A stretch of DNA of 63,441 nucleotides from Methanotrichaceae archaeon (lineage in GTDB: Archaea > Halobacteriota > Methanosarcinia > Methanotrichales > Methanotrichaceae), in the NCBI GenBank assembly GCA_016927425.1, contig JAFGMR010000039.1, positions 1-63,441 of the forward strand, in the 5' to 3' direction. Below the pieces are notes generated by a model, which was not told where the DNA came from, made no database searches, and worked only from the letters and a program-made list of their open reading frames with translations. Both the position numbers and the translations under genes were made by a program. Below are positions 1 through 12,545 of the stretch, in pieces. Within the stretch, counting starts at the first letter, position 1. Each line of letters opens with the position of its first letter.

Positions 1-1
1 A

Positions 2-430
2 GCCGACTCAACAGCAAACGTCATAATCACTGTTATTGTGAAACCTACAATCAAATTAATTTACACGAACGAGACTACTACTTGGATGCTCTTTCCAACC
101 ATGGCAGGCAACGAGACAAGATCGGGGTTGCTCACAATTAAGGCAAATACAGACTGGCTGCTGATTGCTGAGGACATAAGTCCTGAAACATCTGGCTACA
201 TGACTGAGTGGGATGGCGAGAGATACAGCTCCTCGAAGCTTGCCCTGCCGTTGGTGGTATCGGCTGAGAGGAAGGTTGCGCTTCCGGTAGGTGGCGTAAT
301 CCAGACTGGATCGCGTACAACAGGGCAACAGGTGGATATCTTTCTCATACAGAGGGTCTTAACCGAAGAGCTTCCTAAGCAGGGAAACTACCGGATCGCA
401 ATCACCCTCAGGGGATCGCCCCTCGTCTGA
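2..430 (+). CDS. Secreted beta-sandwich protein, 5' end outside window
   Basis: The reading frame is open to the left window edge, so the start and probably a signal peptide lie upstream. An internal GTG at 38 is not a convincing start because coding-like sequence precedes it. The visible part is about 142 residues, rich in beta-prone stretches. It has a central KANTDWLLIAED segment and a C-terminal GNYRIAITLRG strand; both positions are matched by W-containing and GTY-type strands in the next genes (694, 2099). I read it as a small cell-surface subunit of a five-gene secreted cassette. No enzymatic motif is seen. The family is unknown; resemblance to WxL-type surface domains is inference from the motif layout. 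Confidence 0.6.
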   Translation, partial: ADSTANVIITVIVKPTIKLIYTNETTTWMLFPTMAGNETRSGLLTIKANTDWLLIAEDISPETSGYMTEWDGERYSSSKLALPLVVSAERKVALPVGGVIQTGSRTTGQQVDIFLIQRVLTEELPKQGNYRIAITLRGSPLV

Positions 431-693
431 GTGGATGATGGCGGCTGACTCTGAGAATCACAATTGAGACGGATATGCCCATCAAGTCCTCTCATCCCCC
501 CTTTTAAAGGCCGATCCATAGTCCCAGATGTGGGCGTTCATATTCCGGAACCGAGATTGGCCGCTTCACTTGTTGGATCTACAATCTAATAATTTTGACA
601 TATATACACATGTGGATGATCTATACGCTAACGTGCAGCGAGATAGCCGCAATCATCCATATCAATAATGATGTCTCTCCCGGAATGTAGGGG
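431..693 (+). promoter_or_regulatory. Intergenic region with candidate TATA promoter for the secreted cassette
   Basis: AT-rich sequence around 588-612 contains a TATATA-type box (about 600-607), the best archaeal promoter in this gap. It lies about 90 bases upstream of the ATG at 694, leaving a leader of about 65 bases. A second, independent promoter for the four downstream genes is therefore likely. No small gene is visible in the gap. Confidence 0.4.
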
Positions 694-1194
694 ATGAATA
701 TGTTCGAGAGGTTAGCATGTGTCCTTTGTATAGCCATCCTGGCTCTGACCGGAGCTTGCAGCGCTGCTGAGGGTACGACTTTAGTCTCGGCTTCGATGGG
801 AGAGCACATCTGGATCAGCGCTCCTGAATCGATCGAGCTGACTCTCACGCCAGAGACCACAGTTGAAAGCGTTCGACATGTACTGGTTAAGACCAATAAG
901 AACTTGGATTGGACTGTCACTGCCAGCATGAATCGTGATGATGGAATATTAATAGACGATACTGTCAACCCCTCAGTCGCGCTCTCTGATGCCCTAACTC
1001 TTACTACTACGTTGGAAGGGACAAAAACTCTAGAGGCCGAGAAGACGATTTATGATGATCCAGATGGGGATCACAAGACAGGTGGGCAGCAAAGGGATAT
1101 ACCGGTTACCTTTGGGCAGTACAGCACTTACGTCGATGAAGAAGGCACATACACCGGTGTGATTACGTTTACGGCCGAGTATAAGCAAACTTAA
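694..1194 (+). CDS. Secreted WxL-like beta-sandwich protein
   Basis: 166 residues. A classic signal peptide (residues 1-23, ending near GACSAAEG) is followed by one domain of about 140 residues. Visible elements are ESIELTLTPE at the N-terminus, a central NLDWTVTASM strand, and a C-terminal GTYTGVITFTAEY strand. This W-plus-terminal-GTY layout is that of small WxL/fimbria-like immunoglobulin-fold surface proteins, but no WxL motif is exact. An ATG at 700 is an alternative start with a GGGG element upstream. It lies 49 bases before the next secreted gene and is probably co-transcribed with it. Extracellular subunit by inference; no catalytic residues seen. Confidence 0.65.
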   Translation: MNMFERLACVLCIAILALTGACSAAEGTTLVSASMGEHIWISAPESIELTLTPETTVESVRHVLVKTNKNLDWTVTASMNRDDGILIDDTVNPSVALSDALTLTTTLEGTKTLEAEKTIYDDPDGDHKTGGQQRDIPVTFGQYSTYVDEEGTYTGVITFTAEYKQT

Positions 1195-1243
1195 GGATCA
1201 TCTCAAATCCATTTGTCAAGGATGGCAGGAAGATGATGTTAAT

Positions 1244-2065
1244 ATGAGAGTGCAAATATCCATCTGGGCGGCTAGAGCCGCTTTTATGAGCTGTATCCTC
1301 TTCCTTACCTCCGTACCGCCAGCCTCCGCCGGCTTTGACGTCGGAGGTGCGATATGCGTCCAGGAGGTAAACCCTGGACAACATATCATCCATAGGATGA
1401 CCGTCTTGATGGATAAGGGGGGTCAACCGATCGATATGGAGGCGAAGGTCTGGGGAAGGACACAGGGACTCGCAGATGAGCTACTGCTGATCGATCCTGC
1501 CGAGGATCAGAGCCCCTTCTCGGCAGCTCCATTCCTGAGGGTGGCTCCGGAGAGATTATATATCGAGCCTGGAGTCGTACAGGAGATCTTGCTCGAGGGG
1601 GATATCCCATTCGATGCCTGCCCTGGGACGTTTATAGCAGCAGTGCAGTTCAAGACTATTCCTGTCGACAATGGTGCTGTAGCGATTGCTTCTGCGGTGA
1701 ATGTGCCGATTAAGCTCATCGTGAAGAGCTGCAACCTTTCTATCACTGGTGAGATTGCGGATATCAATATCACAGGTCCTGAGCCCACTGGAAATGCCAT
1801 AGAGGTCTCATTTATTCTCAATAACATCGGAAATGCCAACTATTTCCCGATAGCCAATGCCACGCTCAAGGATGATTTGGGCAACGTTCTGGCGACGGAA
1901 TTGGTTGAGGCTTCCAATACATTGCTTCCAACCTATTCCAGGCAGTTTAACCTCTCGCTTCGGCCCGATGGGGAGCTTGGTCCGGGAAGATACAGCGTGA
2001 ACGTATCTGCAATGACGGAGGATGGCATTTTCTTGGCAAGCGAGGAGATGATGATCGAGGTATAG
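1244..2065 (+). CDS. Secreted two-domain Ig-fold protein (DUF916/chaperone-like)
   Basis: 273 residues. Signal peptide at 1-29 (ends PPASAGF). Residues about 30-145 form a beta-sandwich with the pattern FLRVAPERLYIEPGVVQEIL followed by PGTFIAAVQFKT, which recalls the first domain of DUF916/PapD-like proteins. Residues about 155-273 are a second CARDB-like domain (EVSFILNNIGNANYFPI). Cysteines near residues 37, 125 and 164 could form disulfides. In Gram-positive WxL cassettes a DUF916 protein accompanies small and large surface subunits, and the neighbours here parallel that. There is no C-terminal membrane anchor, unlike DUF916-DUF3324 proteins. Adapter or assembly partner is inference. Confidence 0.6.
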   Translation: MRVQISIWAARAAFMSCILFLTSVPPASAGFDVGGAICVQEVNPGQHIIHRMTVLMDKGGQPIDMEAKVWGRTQGLADELLLIDPAEDQSPFSAAPFLRVAPERLYIEPGVVQEILLEGDIPFDACPGTFIAAVQFKTIPVDNGAVAIASAVNVPIKLIVKSCNLSITGEIADINITGPEPTGNAIEVSFILNNIGNANYFPIANATLKDDLGNVLATELVEASNTLLPTYSRQFNLSLRPDGELGPGRYSVNVSAMTEDGIFLASEEMMIEV

Positions 2066-2098
2066 GCGGAGCTTTGCCTGCGCTATATAGTAATCGAT

Positions 2099-2740
2099 AT
2101 GCATCGACATTATGTATGGGTGATATACATTGAGGATAAGGCCGCCCAGAGCATTGGCGGCCATCTAATCGGCGTCAATATCGGCCCTCGTCCTTGGGTT
2201 GCCATCCTCTCCGCGTTCCTCATCCTGTCTTTTGCAGCCCATCCAGTTGCCACAGAGTCTCTCTCCTCCAATTTCATCCGAGCATCACCTGGTGAGCCGG
2301 TGATGGATCTTATAACGTTGGACGTAAGAAGCGGCGTGGAGAATGTAACAGCCAACATAGAGTTTGGCACTCTCTGTCCTGAAGAGACGTGCTCTAAGAT
2401 TGGAACGCTTGAGGTCAAGGGAGGCGGAGAATGGAGCGTGGAGGTCTTCTCGGATGGTGAGCCGATTCAGGGTCATATGTCCGAGTACGATCCGGTAGAA
2501 TGCGAGTACATCGGAGAGAGTGGCAGGCAGCTTGCAGATCCCTTGAAGATCCAAGCCTATGATCAGCAAGGGGCCTTTGTAGGCGAGGTCGATCTGGAGA
2601 GAGGGGGGGCAATCATACAAGGGGGGGGCAATGGGCCTGAGTTTTACACGTTATACTTCAATCAGACTGTTTGGTGGTGCGACGAGCCGCTTTCTCAGGG
2701 CCATATCTATCGAATAGTAGTGACTTTCTCCTTTGAGTGA
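2099..2740 (+). CDS. Secreted beta-sandwich protein of the surface cassette
   Basis: 213 residues. The hydrophobic export segment (PWVAILSAFLILSFAAHP, about residues 31-49) is preceded by an unusually long polar N-terminus, so the true start may lie downstream of 2099. The mature part has Cys pairs (GTLCPEETCS), a GGGEWSVEVFSDGEP strand and a C-terminal GHIYRIVVTFSFE strand. This is the same W-strand plus terminal YxIxxTF layout as the genes at 2 and 694. A glycine-rich stretch (IIQGGGNGPEF) lies near the C-terminus. It ends 9 bases before the giant DUF11 protein, so translation is probably coupled. Function unknown; surface structural role inferred. Confidence 0.6.
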   Translation: MHRHYVWVIYIEDKAAQSIGGHLIGVNIGPRPWVAILSAFLILSFAAHPVATESLSSNFIRASPGEPVMDLITLDVRSGVENVTANIEFGTLCPEETCSKIGTLEVKGGGEWSVEVFSDGEPIQGHMSEYDPVECEYIGESGRQLADPLKIQAYDQQGAFVGEVDLERGGAIIQGGGNGPEFYTLYFNQTVWWCDEPLSQGHIYRIVVTFSFE

Positions 2741-2749
2741 TGTTCGATC

Positions 2750-5700
2750 ATGAGAATCTGCCGCTCAGCTCATATCTACCTGAAGGTTCTCTTGGATGGA
2801 GTCGGATCTTCGAAGAAGGCTTTAAGACTTTCTCGCATTCCAAAGACTGCAGCTCTTGCCATCGCCATCCTTCTTGCGCTTATGCATGCAACCTCCATCG
2901 GATCGGGTGGAATGGATGTCCGGAATGCATCGGATAGCCTATATACCCTGCAGGTTGACCTTCCCTCTAAGGTTGTCTGCGACGTTGCAGTCTCCTATGC
3001 CCTTCCGGCAGGTTTAGCCTTCAGATCCGATAGCTTTATGATCTCTGGAGCGGCAGACGATGCCCTTCTGACAATCGATGGTCCAGCCGATGGAAGCCGA
3101 GTCTCTATTATGACCTGGAGCTTTGGCGACCTAGATAACTCGTGGAACAAAGACCTGAGGATCCAGTTCGCTGTAACCGTTGCCAACATAGCGTCCAACA
3201 GGGACGGTGTGACGATCGAGCCCGGAAGTGCGAGCCTGAGATGGATGGACAGGGAAGGAGAGCCTCACACTATCTCCTACCGATCGAGATCGGTGAAGGT
3301 AGTCGAGCCCGATCTATCGATCGACCGAGAGTTTGAGCCTTCGAGCGGCTGGCGCGGAGATGAGGTAATCTGCACTCTCTTAATCTATCATTCGCCAATC
3401 AGCACCGCAGATGCCTACGATGTAGATGTCCATGAGGGCCTGCCGGAGGGTCTTACCTACGTGCCTGGCTCATTAGAGGTGCTGGAGGGGCCTTTTGAGA
3501 TGATAGAGGATGGAGATGAGCTTGGATGGCGATTTTCGCATGTCGAGAGATCCTGGAATAAAGAGAATAAGATCCGGCTCAGGTACAGGGCTACGATCGA
3601 AGAGAACGTCCGGGCAAACGACTCCTTGGACTACATGGCAACTTTGACATGGACGAGCGCTCCAGGCAAAAATTCAGACGAGAGGAGTTACTCGCGATCC
3701 ATTGAAGGCCAAATCGTTCTTGTTCCTTGCGAGCCGGACCTCATGATCACTCTTGGCGACGATCCAGATCCTATAAGGCCGGGGTGGATGCTGAACTACA
3801 CAATCGCCTACCTGAATAACGGAAGCTATGCCCTCGATCCGGTCGTTGAGGTCGACTACGATCAGAACCTATCCTTCGTCTCGGCAGACCCAGATCCGGA
3901 TCGCGGGACAACCAACCGCTGGAGCCTGGGGGGACTGAAGAGTGGTGGCTCCGGAGTCATAAGGATCTCGATGCTTACAAGCCCATCGATCCCGAATGGA
4001 ACAACGCTTGTCAGCTTGGCTAAAATCTCCAGCTCGGATGACGCAGATGCCATTGCCGTGGCAAGCACCCGAGCGGATCGAAACGCCTCTTCTCTTTACA
4101 TAAACGCGACCGCATCAAGCCCAATCATCCGGCCCGGAGGCACTCTCAACTACACGATCGACTACGGAAATGGCGGACGAGTCATCACGAGAAACGTTAC
4201 CATAACCGATATCATCGATCCGCACCTTGCCTTCGATCCAGGGGGGTCTTACCCGCAGCCGACCAATTTATGGTCTGACGAGGAGGGAACTCATCTTTAT
4301 TGGGATTCCGAGCGGCTGAGATCGGGCTCTTTTTCCCCTGGCGCCTCGGGAAAAATCGAGATCCAAGTATCCCTTCCCCCGATCCCAGAGCACCCTGACC
4401 CCGATTTTATCTATAACCGCTACAAGATAGACTCCGAAGAGACCGATGGCGACTTCAGCATCTTGGAGACCTTCGTAGTCCACTCGCTCTACATCAAGAA
4501 GTGGGCGGATAAGGACGTCTACTCCAAAGGAGAGATCGTCAACTATACAATACTCTATGGAAATGAGCTGGCCTTGGACGCTACCGAGGCAGTCATCCAC
4601 GATCTTCTGCCCGATCTGGAATTCCTAAGGGCAGACCCCCCTCCAAGCTCGATCGATAAAAGCAGATTGACCTGGAAGATCGAGACCTTGTCTGCCAAGA
4701 CGAGCGGCATAATAAGGCTATATGCCAGAATCAAAGACGATCTAAGGGGAATCGAATTCATAAACTGCGAGGCTGTATCAGGATATGGTTATGTGAGAAT
4801 AGATCGCAAGTTCTCAACCTCAGTCAGGTCCAATGATCTTGTGAACTATGCAGAGATCAGGGCAAATTATGGCGACCTGCCCGACTTCGACAGCTGCACT
4901 GCTGCCATAAGGCTTTCGGACTCCGTTGGATCCGAGGCGAAGATCCGCGAGCATGGAAGCGGACAATACTCCCGCGAGGACGAGACGAATCTTCTGACCG
5001 AGAAGAATCTCATCCGGGTCGAGACGAATATGACGGCGAGATATGGGACCACATCCTTTGAACTGCCGGGGAACAGATCGATCGACTTCGCATCCAGATG
5101 GTCAGAGGCCTATTCTTCCAAGAACTATAGGACCGGGGCTTCGATCAACGAGCGATACATGTATGCAACAAGCATTGACCGGGAAAGCACTCTCAACCTG
5201 GACGAGAACGGCTCTACTCTTGCCACAGAGACCTCATTCGTTGGGAAAGGCCATATGGGCGTGCTCAAGAAGGCAAGCACCAAAGAGACCGTCAAGGAGA
5301 CCCCCATCTACGAGTCAGAGGAGGAGTACCTGGGAAGCTTCAGGATCCATGTCGATGTAGATGAGTACGGCAAGAACGTTGCAGCCGGCCGTTCCATCTC
5401 GGGCATAGGAATGGTGGCTGTGGAGAAGAGCCTCGGCAAGAGCCAGAGGTCTTACGAGTCGGGAACCGGCTCATATCAGGTCGAGGACCGGATCGAGACG
5501 CAGACGAGCTACATGGCCAAGGAGATAAACGTCTCCTGTGAGCCTGTGGAGTGCGTCCTCGCTCCCCAAGTCGAGGCGAATCCCGATCTGAGATGGCATG
5601 AGGGAATGTGGTCGAAATCCGGCACTATGCCCTCCAAGGGTTCGAACAGCTCGAATCCTGCAAGTTTCATAGGCGAGGAGTTCTCCGAGGTAGACTACCT

Positions 5701-6805
5701 CAATAAGAGCACTGTTGCAAGGGGCCTTTCCGAGATGGAGACCGAGGCCGAGTTCTCCGGCCGCGCTGAGTTCGAGACGTCATATGTCTCAGGCCCACCC
5801 AATCAAACCCGCATTGAAACAAGCCTGGTCGATGAATATCTGGGCAGATATGAGATTAGGCGAAAGACGGCGATCGGAGGAGCTGCGCGATTCGCCGAGC
5901 CGCACATCAGCGTAAGCGTTCTCGGCAGGATCGATCCTGAGCAAGGCAGTTTGGTCAACTACGTCATAACCGCGGTCAACGATGGCAACCGCGCTCTTGG
6001 GCCTGTCCATGTATTGGATCTCTTCCCGACGGAGACGGAGTATGTTTACTCCTCTTTGCGGCCCGACAACATCACAGAGAGCTCAGCCTCCTGGACGCTG
6101 GTCAACCTGGGCATCGGGGCGAATACCAGCATAGATCTGTTGCTCAACGTCACAGGAGAGACGGCTGGCCTCGTGAACTGCGTGGAGATCCGGGGAGGCT
6201 ACGACGATCAGTGGATCCAGGCCCAGAACTGCTCCGTCCTGCAGCTCAACTGGCTGACCTGCTGTCCCGCGGGGATTTCGGCGGCCAAGGCCGGTTATGT
6301 GGATGGCAACGATAGCATGCTTGTGCACTACAGGATCGCGCTTGAGAATCGCGAGAATTACATAATGGCGGTCTCCGTCGCAGACAGCCTCCCTGGCGGG
6401 ATGGCCTTCATCAACTCCACGCAAACGCCTGCGGACTACAGGTCAGATGAGGTGAGATGGAATATAGTCGACCTCTTGCCAGGCGAGACGAGGATCATCG
6501 ACTATCTGGCCAGGGCATCGTACGCCGGAAGCTTCGTAAACGAGGCCCACATAGAGGCGGTCTCGGTTGAGAGCGGGGATATTGCGACAGCGGATGTTTC
6601 ATGCCAGGTAACGATCGACGGCGGATATCATCAGGCCGCAAGCTCAGTGTGGCAGCCTCCTGATTGCTTCGGCTTGAGTTGCGTCCTGCCAGATCTCGAT
6701 GAAGAGTGGATCTCCTGCAATCCCTGTGGGAATCTCGAACCGCCATCCTTGGAGACGAACCTCACCTCCTCCACGTCGGGCAGCGAATACGATCTGTATA
6801 TCTAA
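2750..6805 (+). CDS. Giant secreted DUF11-repeat surface protein
   Basis: 1351 residues. A hydrophobic export segment at about 34-48 follows a long basic N-terminus, so a later start is possible. Residues about 60-690 hold around five DUF11/CARDB-type Ig modules, recognisable by repeated NYTI-Y-N-G starts and by strands of the L-P-x-L-F/T-Y/F-V type. Residues about 734-873 and 903-1040 look like two copies of one unrecognised domain; each starts with a G-S/T-G-x-Y-x-x-E-D motif and ends with EYLGxF/YxI. Residues about 1050-1270 return to two DUF11 modules. N-glycosylation sequons (NxS/T) are abundant, consistent with AglB elsewhere in this window. No C-terminal transmembrane anchor is visible. 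Probably a surface layer, sheath or adhesion protein. Confidence 0.8.
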   Translation: MRICRSAHIYLKVLLDGVGSSKKALRLSRIPKTAALAIAILLALMHATSIGSGGMDVRNASDSLYTLQVDLPSKVVCDVAVSYALPAGLAFRSDSFMISGAADDALLTIDGPADGSRVSIMTWSFGDLDNSWNKDLRIQFAVTVANIASNRDGVTIEPGSASLRWMDREGEPHTISYRSRSVKVVEPDLSIDREFEPSSGWRGDEVICTLLIYHSPISTADAYDVDVHEGLPEGLTYVPGSLEVLEGPFEMIEDGDELGWRFSHVERSWNKENKIRLRYRATIEENVRANDSLDYMATLTWTSAPGKNSDERSYSRSIEGQIVLVPCEPDLMITLGDDPDPIRPGWMLNYTIAYLNNGSYALDPVVEVDYDQNLSFVSADPDPDRGTTNRWSLGGLKSGGSGVIRISMLTSPSIPNGTTLVSLAKISSSDDADAIAVASTRADRNASSLYINATASSPIIRPGGTLNYTIDYGNGGRVITRNVTITDIIDPHLAFDPGGSYPQPTNLWSDEEGTHLYWDSERLRSGSFSPGASGKIEIQVSLPPIPEHPDPDFIYNRYKIDSEETDGDFSILETFVVHSLYIKKWADKDVYSKGEIVNYTILYGNELALDATEAVIHDLLPDLEFLRADPPPSSIDKSRLTWKIETLSAKTSGIIRLYARIKDDLRGIEFINCEAVSGYGYVRIDRKFSTSVRSNDLVNYAEIRANYGDLPDFDSCTAAIRLSDSVGSEAKIREHGSGQYSREDETNLLTEKNLIRVETNMTARYGTTSFELPGNRSIDFASRWSEAYSSKNYRTGASINERYMYATSIDRESTLNLDENGSTLATETSFVGKGHMGVLKKASTKETVKETPIYESEEEYLGSFRIHVDVDEYGKNVAAGRSISGIGMVAVEKSLGKSQRSYESGTGSYQVEDRIETQTSYMAKEINVSCEPVECVLAPQVEANPDLRWHEGMWSKSGTMPSKGSNSSNPASFIGEEFSEVDYLNKSTVARGLSEMETEAEFSGRAEFETSYVSGPPNQTRIETSLVDEYLGRYEIRRKTAIGGAARFAEPHISVSVLGRIDPEQGSLVNYVITAVNDGNRALGPVHVLDLFPTETEYVYSSLRPDNITESSASWTLVNLGIGANTSIDLLLNVTGETAGLVNCVEIRGGYDDQWIQAQNCSVLQLNWLTCCPAGISAAKAGYVDGNDSMLVHYRIALENRENYIMAVSVADSLPGGMAFINSTQTPADYRSDEVRWNIVDLLPGETRIIDYLARASYAGSFVNEAHIEAVSVESGDIATADVSCQVTIDGGYHQAASSVWQPPDCFGLSCVLPDLDEEWISCNPCGNLEPPSLETNLTSSTSGSEYDLYI

Positions 6806-6899
6806 GGATGTCGAAGCAAGGGTTCCGAAACAACCGTAGGCCATAACCCATATTTCACATATCGGCGGCCTCTCGATGCACCGCACGTAAAAGCCTCTA

Positions 6900-6963
6900 A
6901 GTGGCTAAAAAAGAAAATCCAGGCCGAAAGGGCAGAGGCCCCTTTTGGGCCCCACGCTCGGAT
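6900..6963 (-). terminator. Terminator region of the RNAP/ribosomal operon
   Basis: Immediately after the rps7 stop, the reverse strand carries a GGGCC/GGCCC inverted repeat (6940-6956) and then a T-rich run (TTTTCTTTTTT, about 6906-6916). T-rich tracts terminate archaeal RNA polymerase. The forward DUF11 gene ends at 6805, so this is a convergent boundary. Confidence 0.55.
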
Positions 6964-7521
6964 TTAACGGGCTGCCTTTGCCACCCGCTCGGCGCTGTCC
7001 TTTCTGTTCACGGCATAGCTCTTGATATCGTAGTTTGCCGCGGAGATGATCTCGTCAGCGAGAGCGCTCTGGGCCGACCGCTTCTTCTTGAAGGAGGCCT
7101 GCCATGCCCCCTTGGTAAGGAGCATCAAGGCCACATCCACCCTTCGCTGGGGAGAGGTATCCACTGCCTTTGGAACGGTGATGCCACCGTACTTCAGCCG
7201 GACAACCTCCTCGCGGGGACCGGCGTTGGATATCGCCTGGGCCAATACGGTGAGGGGATTCTCCTTGGTCCTCTGATGGATTATTTCGAAGGCCTCCTCC
7301 ACGATCTTGTAGGCGACCTGCTTCTGGCCGGAGTTCCTCTCCTTCCTCATCATCTTGTTCATCAGACGCTCTACTATATGCTGCTCCGACTTCTTGAACT
7401 GCTGCTTGGCATGCTTGCCGCCGGAGTGGAGGACAAGCTTTGGGGAGAGGTTCATGTAGCCCTTGATGCTGACATCAGCGATCTCCGCCTCCGCCGGATC
7501 CCATTTGCCGAATACCTTCAT
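6964..7521 (-). CDS. rps7: 30S ribosomal protein S7
   Basis: 185 residues from the ATG at 7521, chosen because GAGGTGAGG lies just upstream; a GTG at 7530 is also in frame. S7 binds the 3' major domain of 16S rRNA and nucleates 30S head assembly. The archaeal/eukaryal-type S7 sequence is clear: LRYGG-like [18 protein letters not shown], the [10 protein letters not shown] helix and a Lys/Arg-rich C-terminus. The rps12 stop lies 6 bases upstream of this start. In most euryarchaea fusA and tuf follow; here the operon stops. Confidence 0.97.
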   Translation of the reverse strand: MKVFGKWDPAEAEIADVSIKGYMNLSPKLVLHSGGKHAKQQFKKSEQHIVERLMNKMMRKERNSGQKQVAYKIVEEAFEIIHQRTKENPLTVLAQAISNAGPREEVVRLKYGGITVPKAVDTSPQRRVDVALMLLTKGAWQASFKKKRSAQSALADEIISAANYDIKSYAVNRKDSAERVAKAAR

Positions 7522-7526
7522 ATGCC

Positions 7527-7955
7527 TCACCTCACGGGCTTCTCCTTGCGCCCGGATACCATCTCCATCAAGGATACGTTGTTTACACCTACGACCTTGA
7601 ATCGCACACCTGGAATGTCGCCCATCGATCGGCCCATCCTGCCGCCGATGCGCTCCACGACCACCTCATCGTGCTCATCGATGAACCCTATGGCCCCGTC
7701 ACCTGGACAGAAGGCGGTCACCTGCCTGCCGTTCTTGATCAGCTGTATCCGCACGCACTTCCTGATGGCGGAGTTAGGCTGCTTGGCCTCGACTCCAACC
7801 TTCTCCAAGACAATTCCCCTCGCCATGGGAGCTCCGCCGAGGGGATCTGCCTTGATCTTCATCCCTGAGGCTCGCCTGATGTAATGAGGATCGCTCCACC
7901 GCAGGGTTTTCCTGTCGCTCTCCAGCTTTCTGGCAGCATAAATTCCCTTGCCCAT
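7527..7955 (-). CDS. rps12: 30S ribosomal protein S12
   Basis: 142 residues, the usual archaeal length. S12 lies at the decoding centre and controls accuracy. Diagnostic segments are [19 protein letters not shown], the [15 protein letters not shown] loop and the [19 protein letters not shown] tail. An AGGTGA SD precedes the ATG. It follows nusA after a 70-base spacer and is directly followed by rps7. Confidence 0.98.
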   Translation of the reverse strand: MGKGIYAARKLESDRKTLRWSDPHYIRRASGMKIKADPLGGAPMARGIVLEKVGVEAKQPNSAIRKCVRIQLIKNGRQVTAFCPGDGAIGFIDEHDEVVVERIGGRMGRSMGDIPGVRFKVVGVNNVSLMEMVSGRKEKPVR

Positions 7956-8025
7956 TATTTCACCTGATTGATTGTGAATGCCCGTCCTGCCCCTGGCCGC
8001 CGCGACTGGGGAATTCCGGCCAATC

Positions 8026-8457
8026 CTATTGAATTATTATATCGTCAACACCGTGATGCCTAGAAGCGAGCATCTTGGCCTTCAAGATATTCCGGCCGTC
8101 CCGCCCAATGGCAATGCCCTTGTCCTTGTTCGCTACCTCTACATAAGCCAATCGCTTATTGTTCTTGTTGACCACAGATACGTTCTTGATCTCGGCCGGC
8201 TGGAAGAGGTTCTCCAAGAACTCGTTTACGTCCTCGCTGTACTCCACGATCTCGATCTGCTTGCCTATGGACTTCTTGACCCGGTTTATATTGCTTCCCT
8301 TCCGGCCAATCGCCGCCCCCATATCCCCCTTCTTGATGACGAATATGATGCGGTCGTTCTCATCGTCCACGATGCAATCCCTGGCCATGCCCCCTGTCAG
8401 GCTCTCGAATAATGCAATGTATCTGATACCCTCGGTAGTGAGCTTGAACTCACTCAT
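8026..8457 (-). CDS. nusA: NusA-like transcription factor (KH domains)
   Basis: 143 residues starting at [10 protein letters not shown]; an upstream in-frame ATG at 8505 is rejected because the region is inside rpl30e. Archaeal NusA consists only of the two KH domains. Visible KH signatures are [20 protein letters not shown] and [17 protein letters not shown]. It is thought to bind RNA and act in transcription elongation or termination. The start overlaps the rpl30e stop by 8 bases, supporting translational coupling in the RNAP operon. Confidence 0.93.
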   Translation of the reverse strand: MSEFKLTTEGIRYIALFESLTGGMARDCIVDDENDRIIFVIKKGDMGAAIGRKGSNINRVKKSIGKQIEIVEYSEDVNEFLENLFQPAEIKNVSVVNKNNKRLAYVEVANKDKGIAIGRDGRNILKAKMLASRHHGVDDIIIQ

Positions 8458-8761
8458 TCTCAACACCTCGAATCTCTCGAAGCAGGGCCATGACCTCGGA
8501 CTCACCGGGATCGATTATGGCGAGAGCAGAAACTGAAAACGGCTTTCCACAAGCGGATCCAAGGTCCTTGCCACGGCCCTGGTACCTATAGACCGGAATT
8601 TCGAGGCCCAATAGATCGGTTTTGACATGCTGAGGGCAGTCCTCCGCATATATGATAAGCTTCGCCTGCCCATTTGTTCCGAACTCGAGCGTCTGGTTCG
8701 ACCCTAGAACCACCTTTCCAGTCCTTATCGAACTTCTTAGCGCTCTATCTATGTTTATCAT
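8450..8761 (-). CDS. rpl30e: 50S ribosomal protein L30e
   Basis: 103 residues, normal length for the L7Ae/L30e/S12e RNA-binding fold. KLIIYAEDCPQHVKTDLL, IPVYRYQGRGKDLGSACGKP and SALAIIDPGES match the family. It binds kink-turn RNA in the large subunit. Its place between rpoA2 and nusA is the conserved archaeal order, with 9 bases to rpoA2 and an overlap with nusA. Confidence 0.96.
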   Translation of the reverse strand: MINIDRALRSSIRTGKVVLGSNQTLEFGTNGQAKLIIYAEDCPQHVKTDLLGLEIPVYRYQGRGKDLGSACGKPFSVSALAIIDPGESEVMALLREIRGVENE

Positions 8762-8770
8762 CGTATTACC

Positions 8771-12543
<3,773 letters not shown>

Positions 12544-12545
12544 GG

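Noticed and set aside
6901-7884. Long forward reading frame opposite rps7 and rps12
   Set aside because: It mirrors the codon structure of two certain ribosomal protein genes and has no family resemblance or SD.
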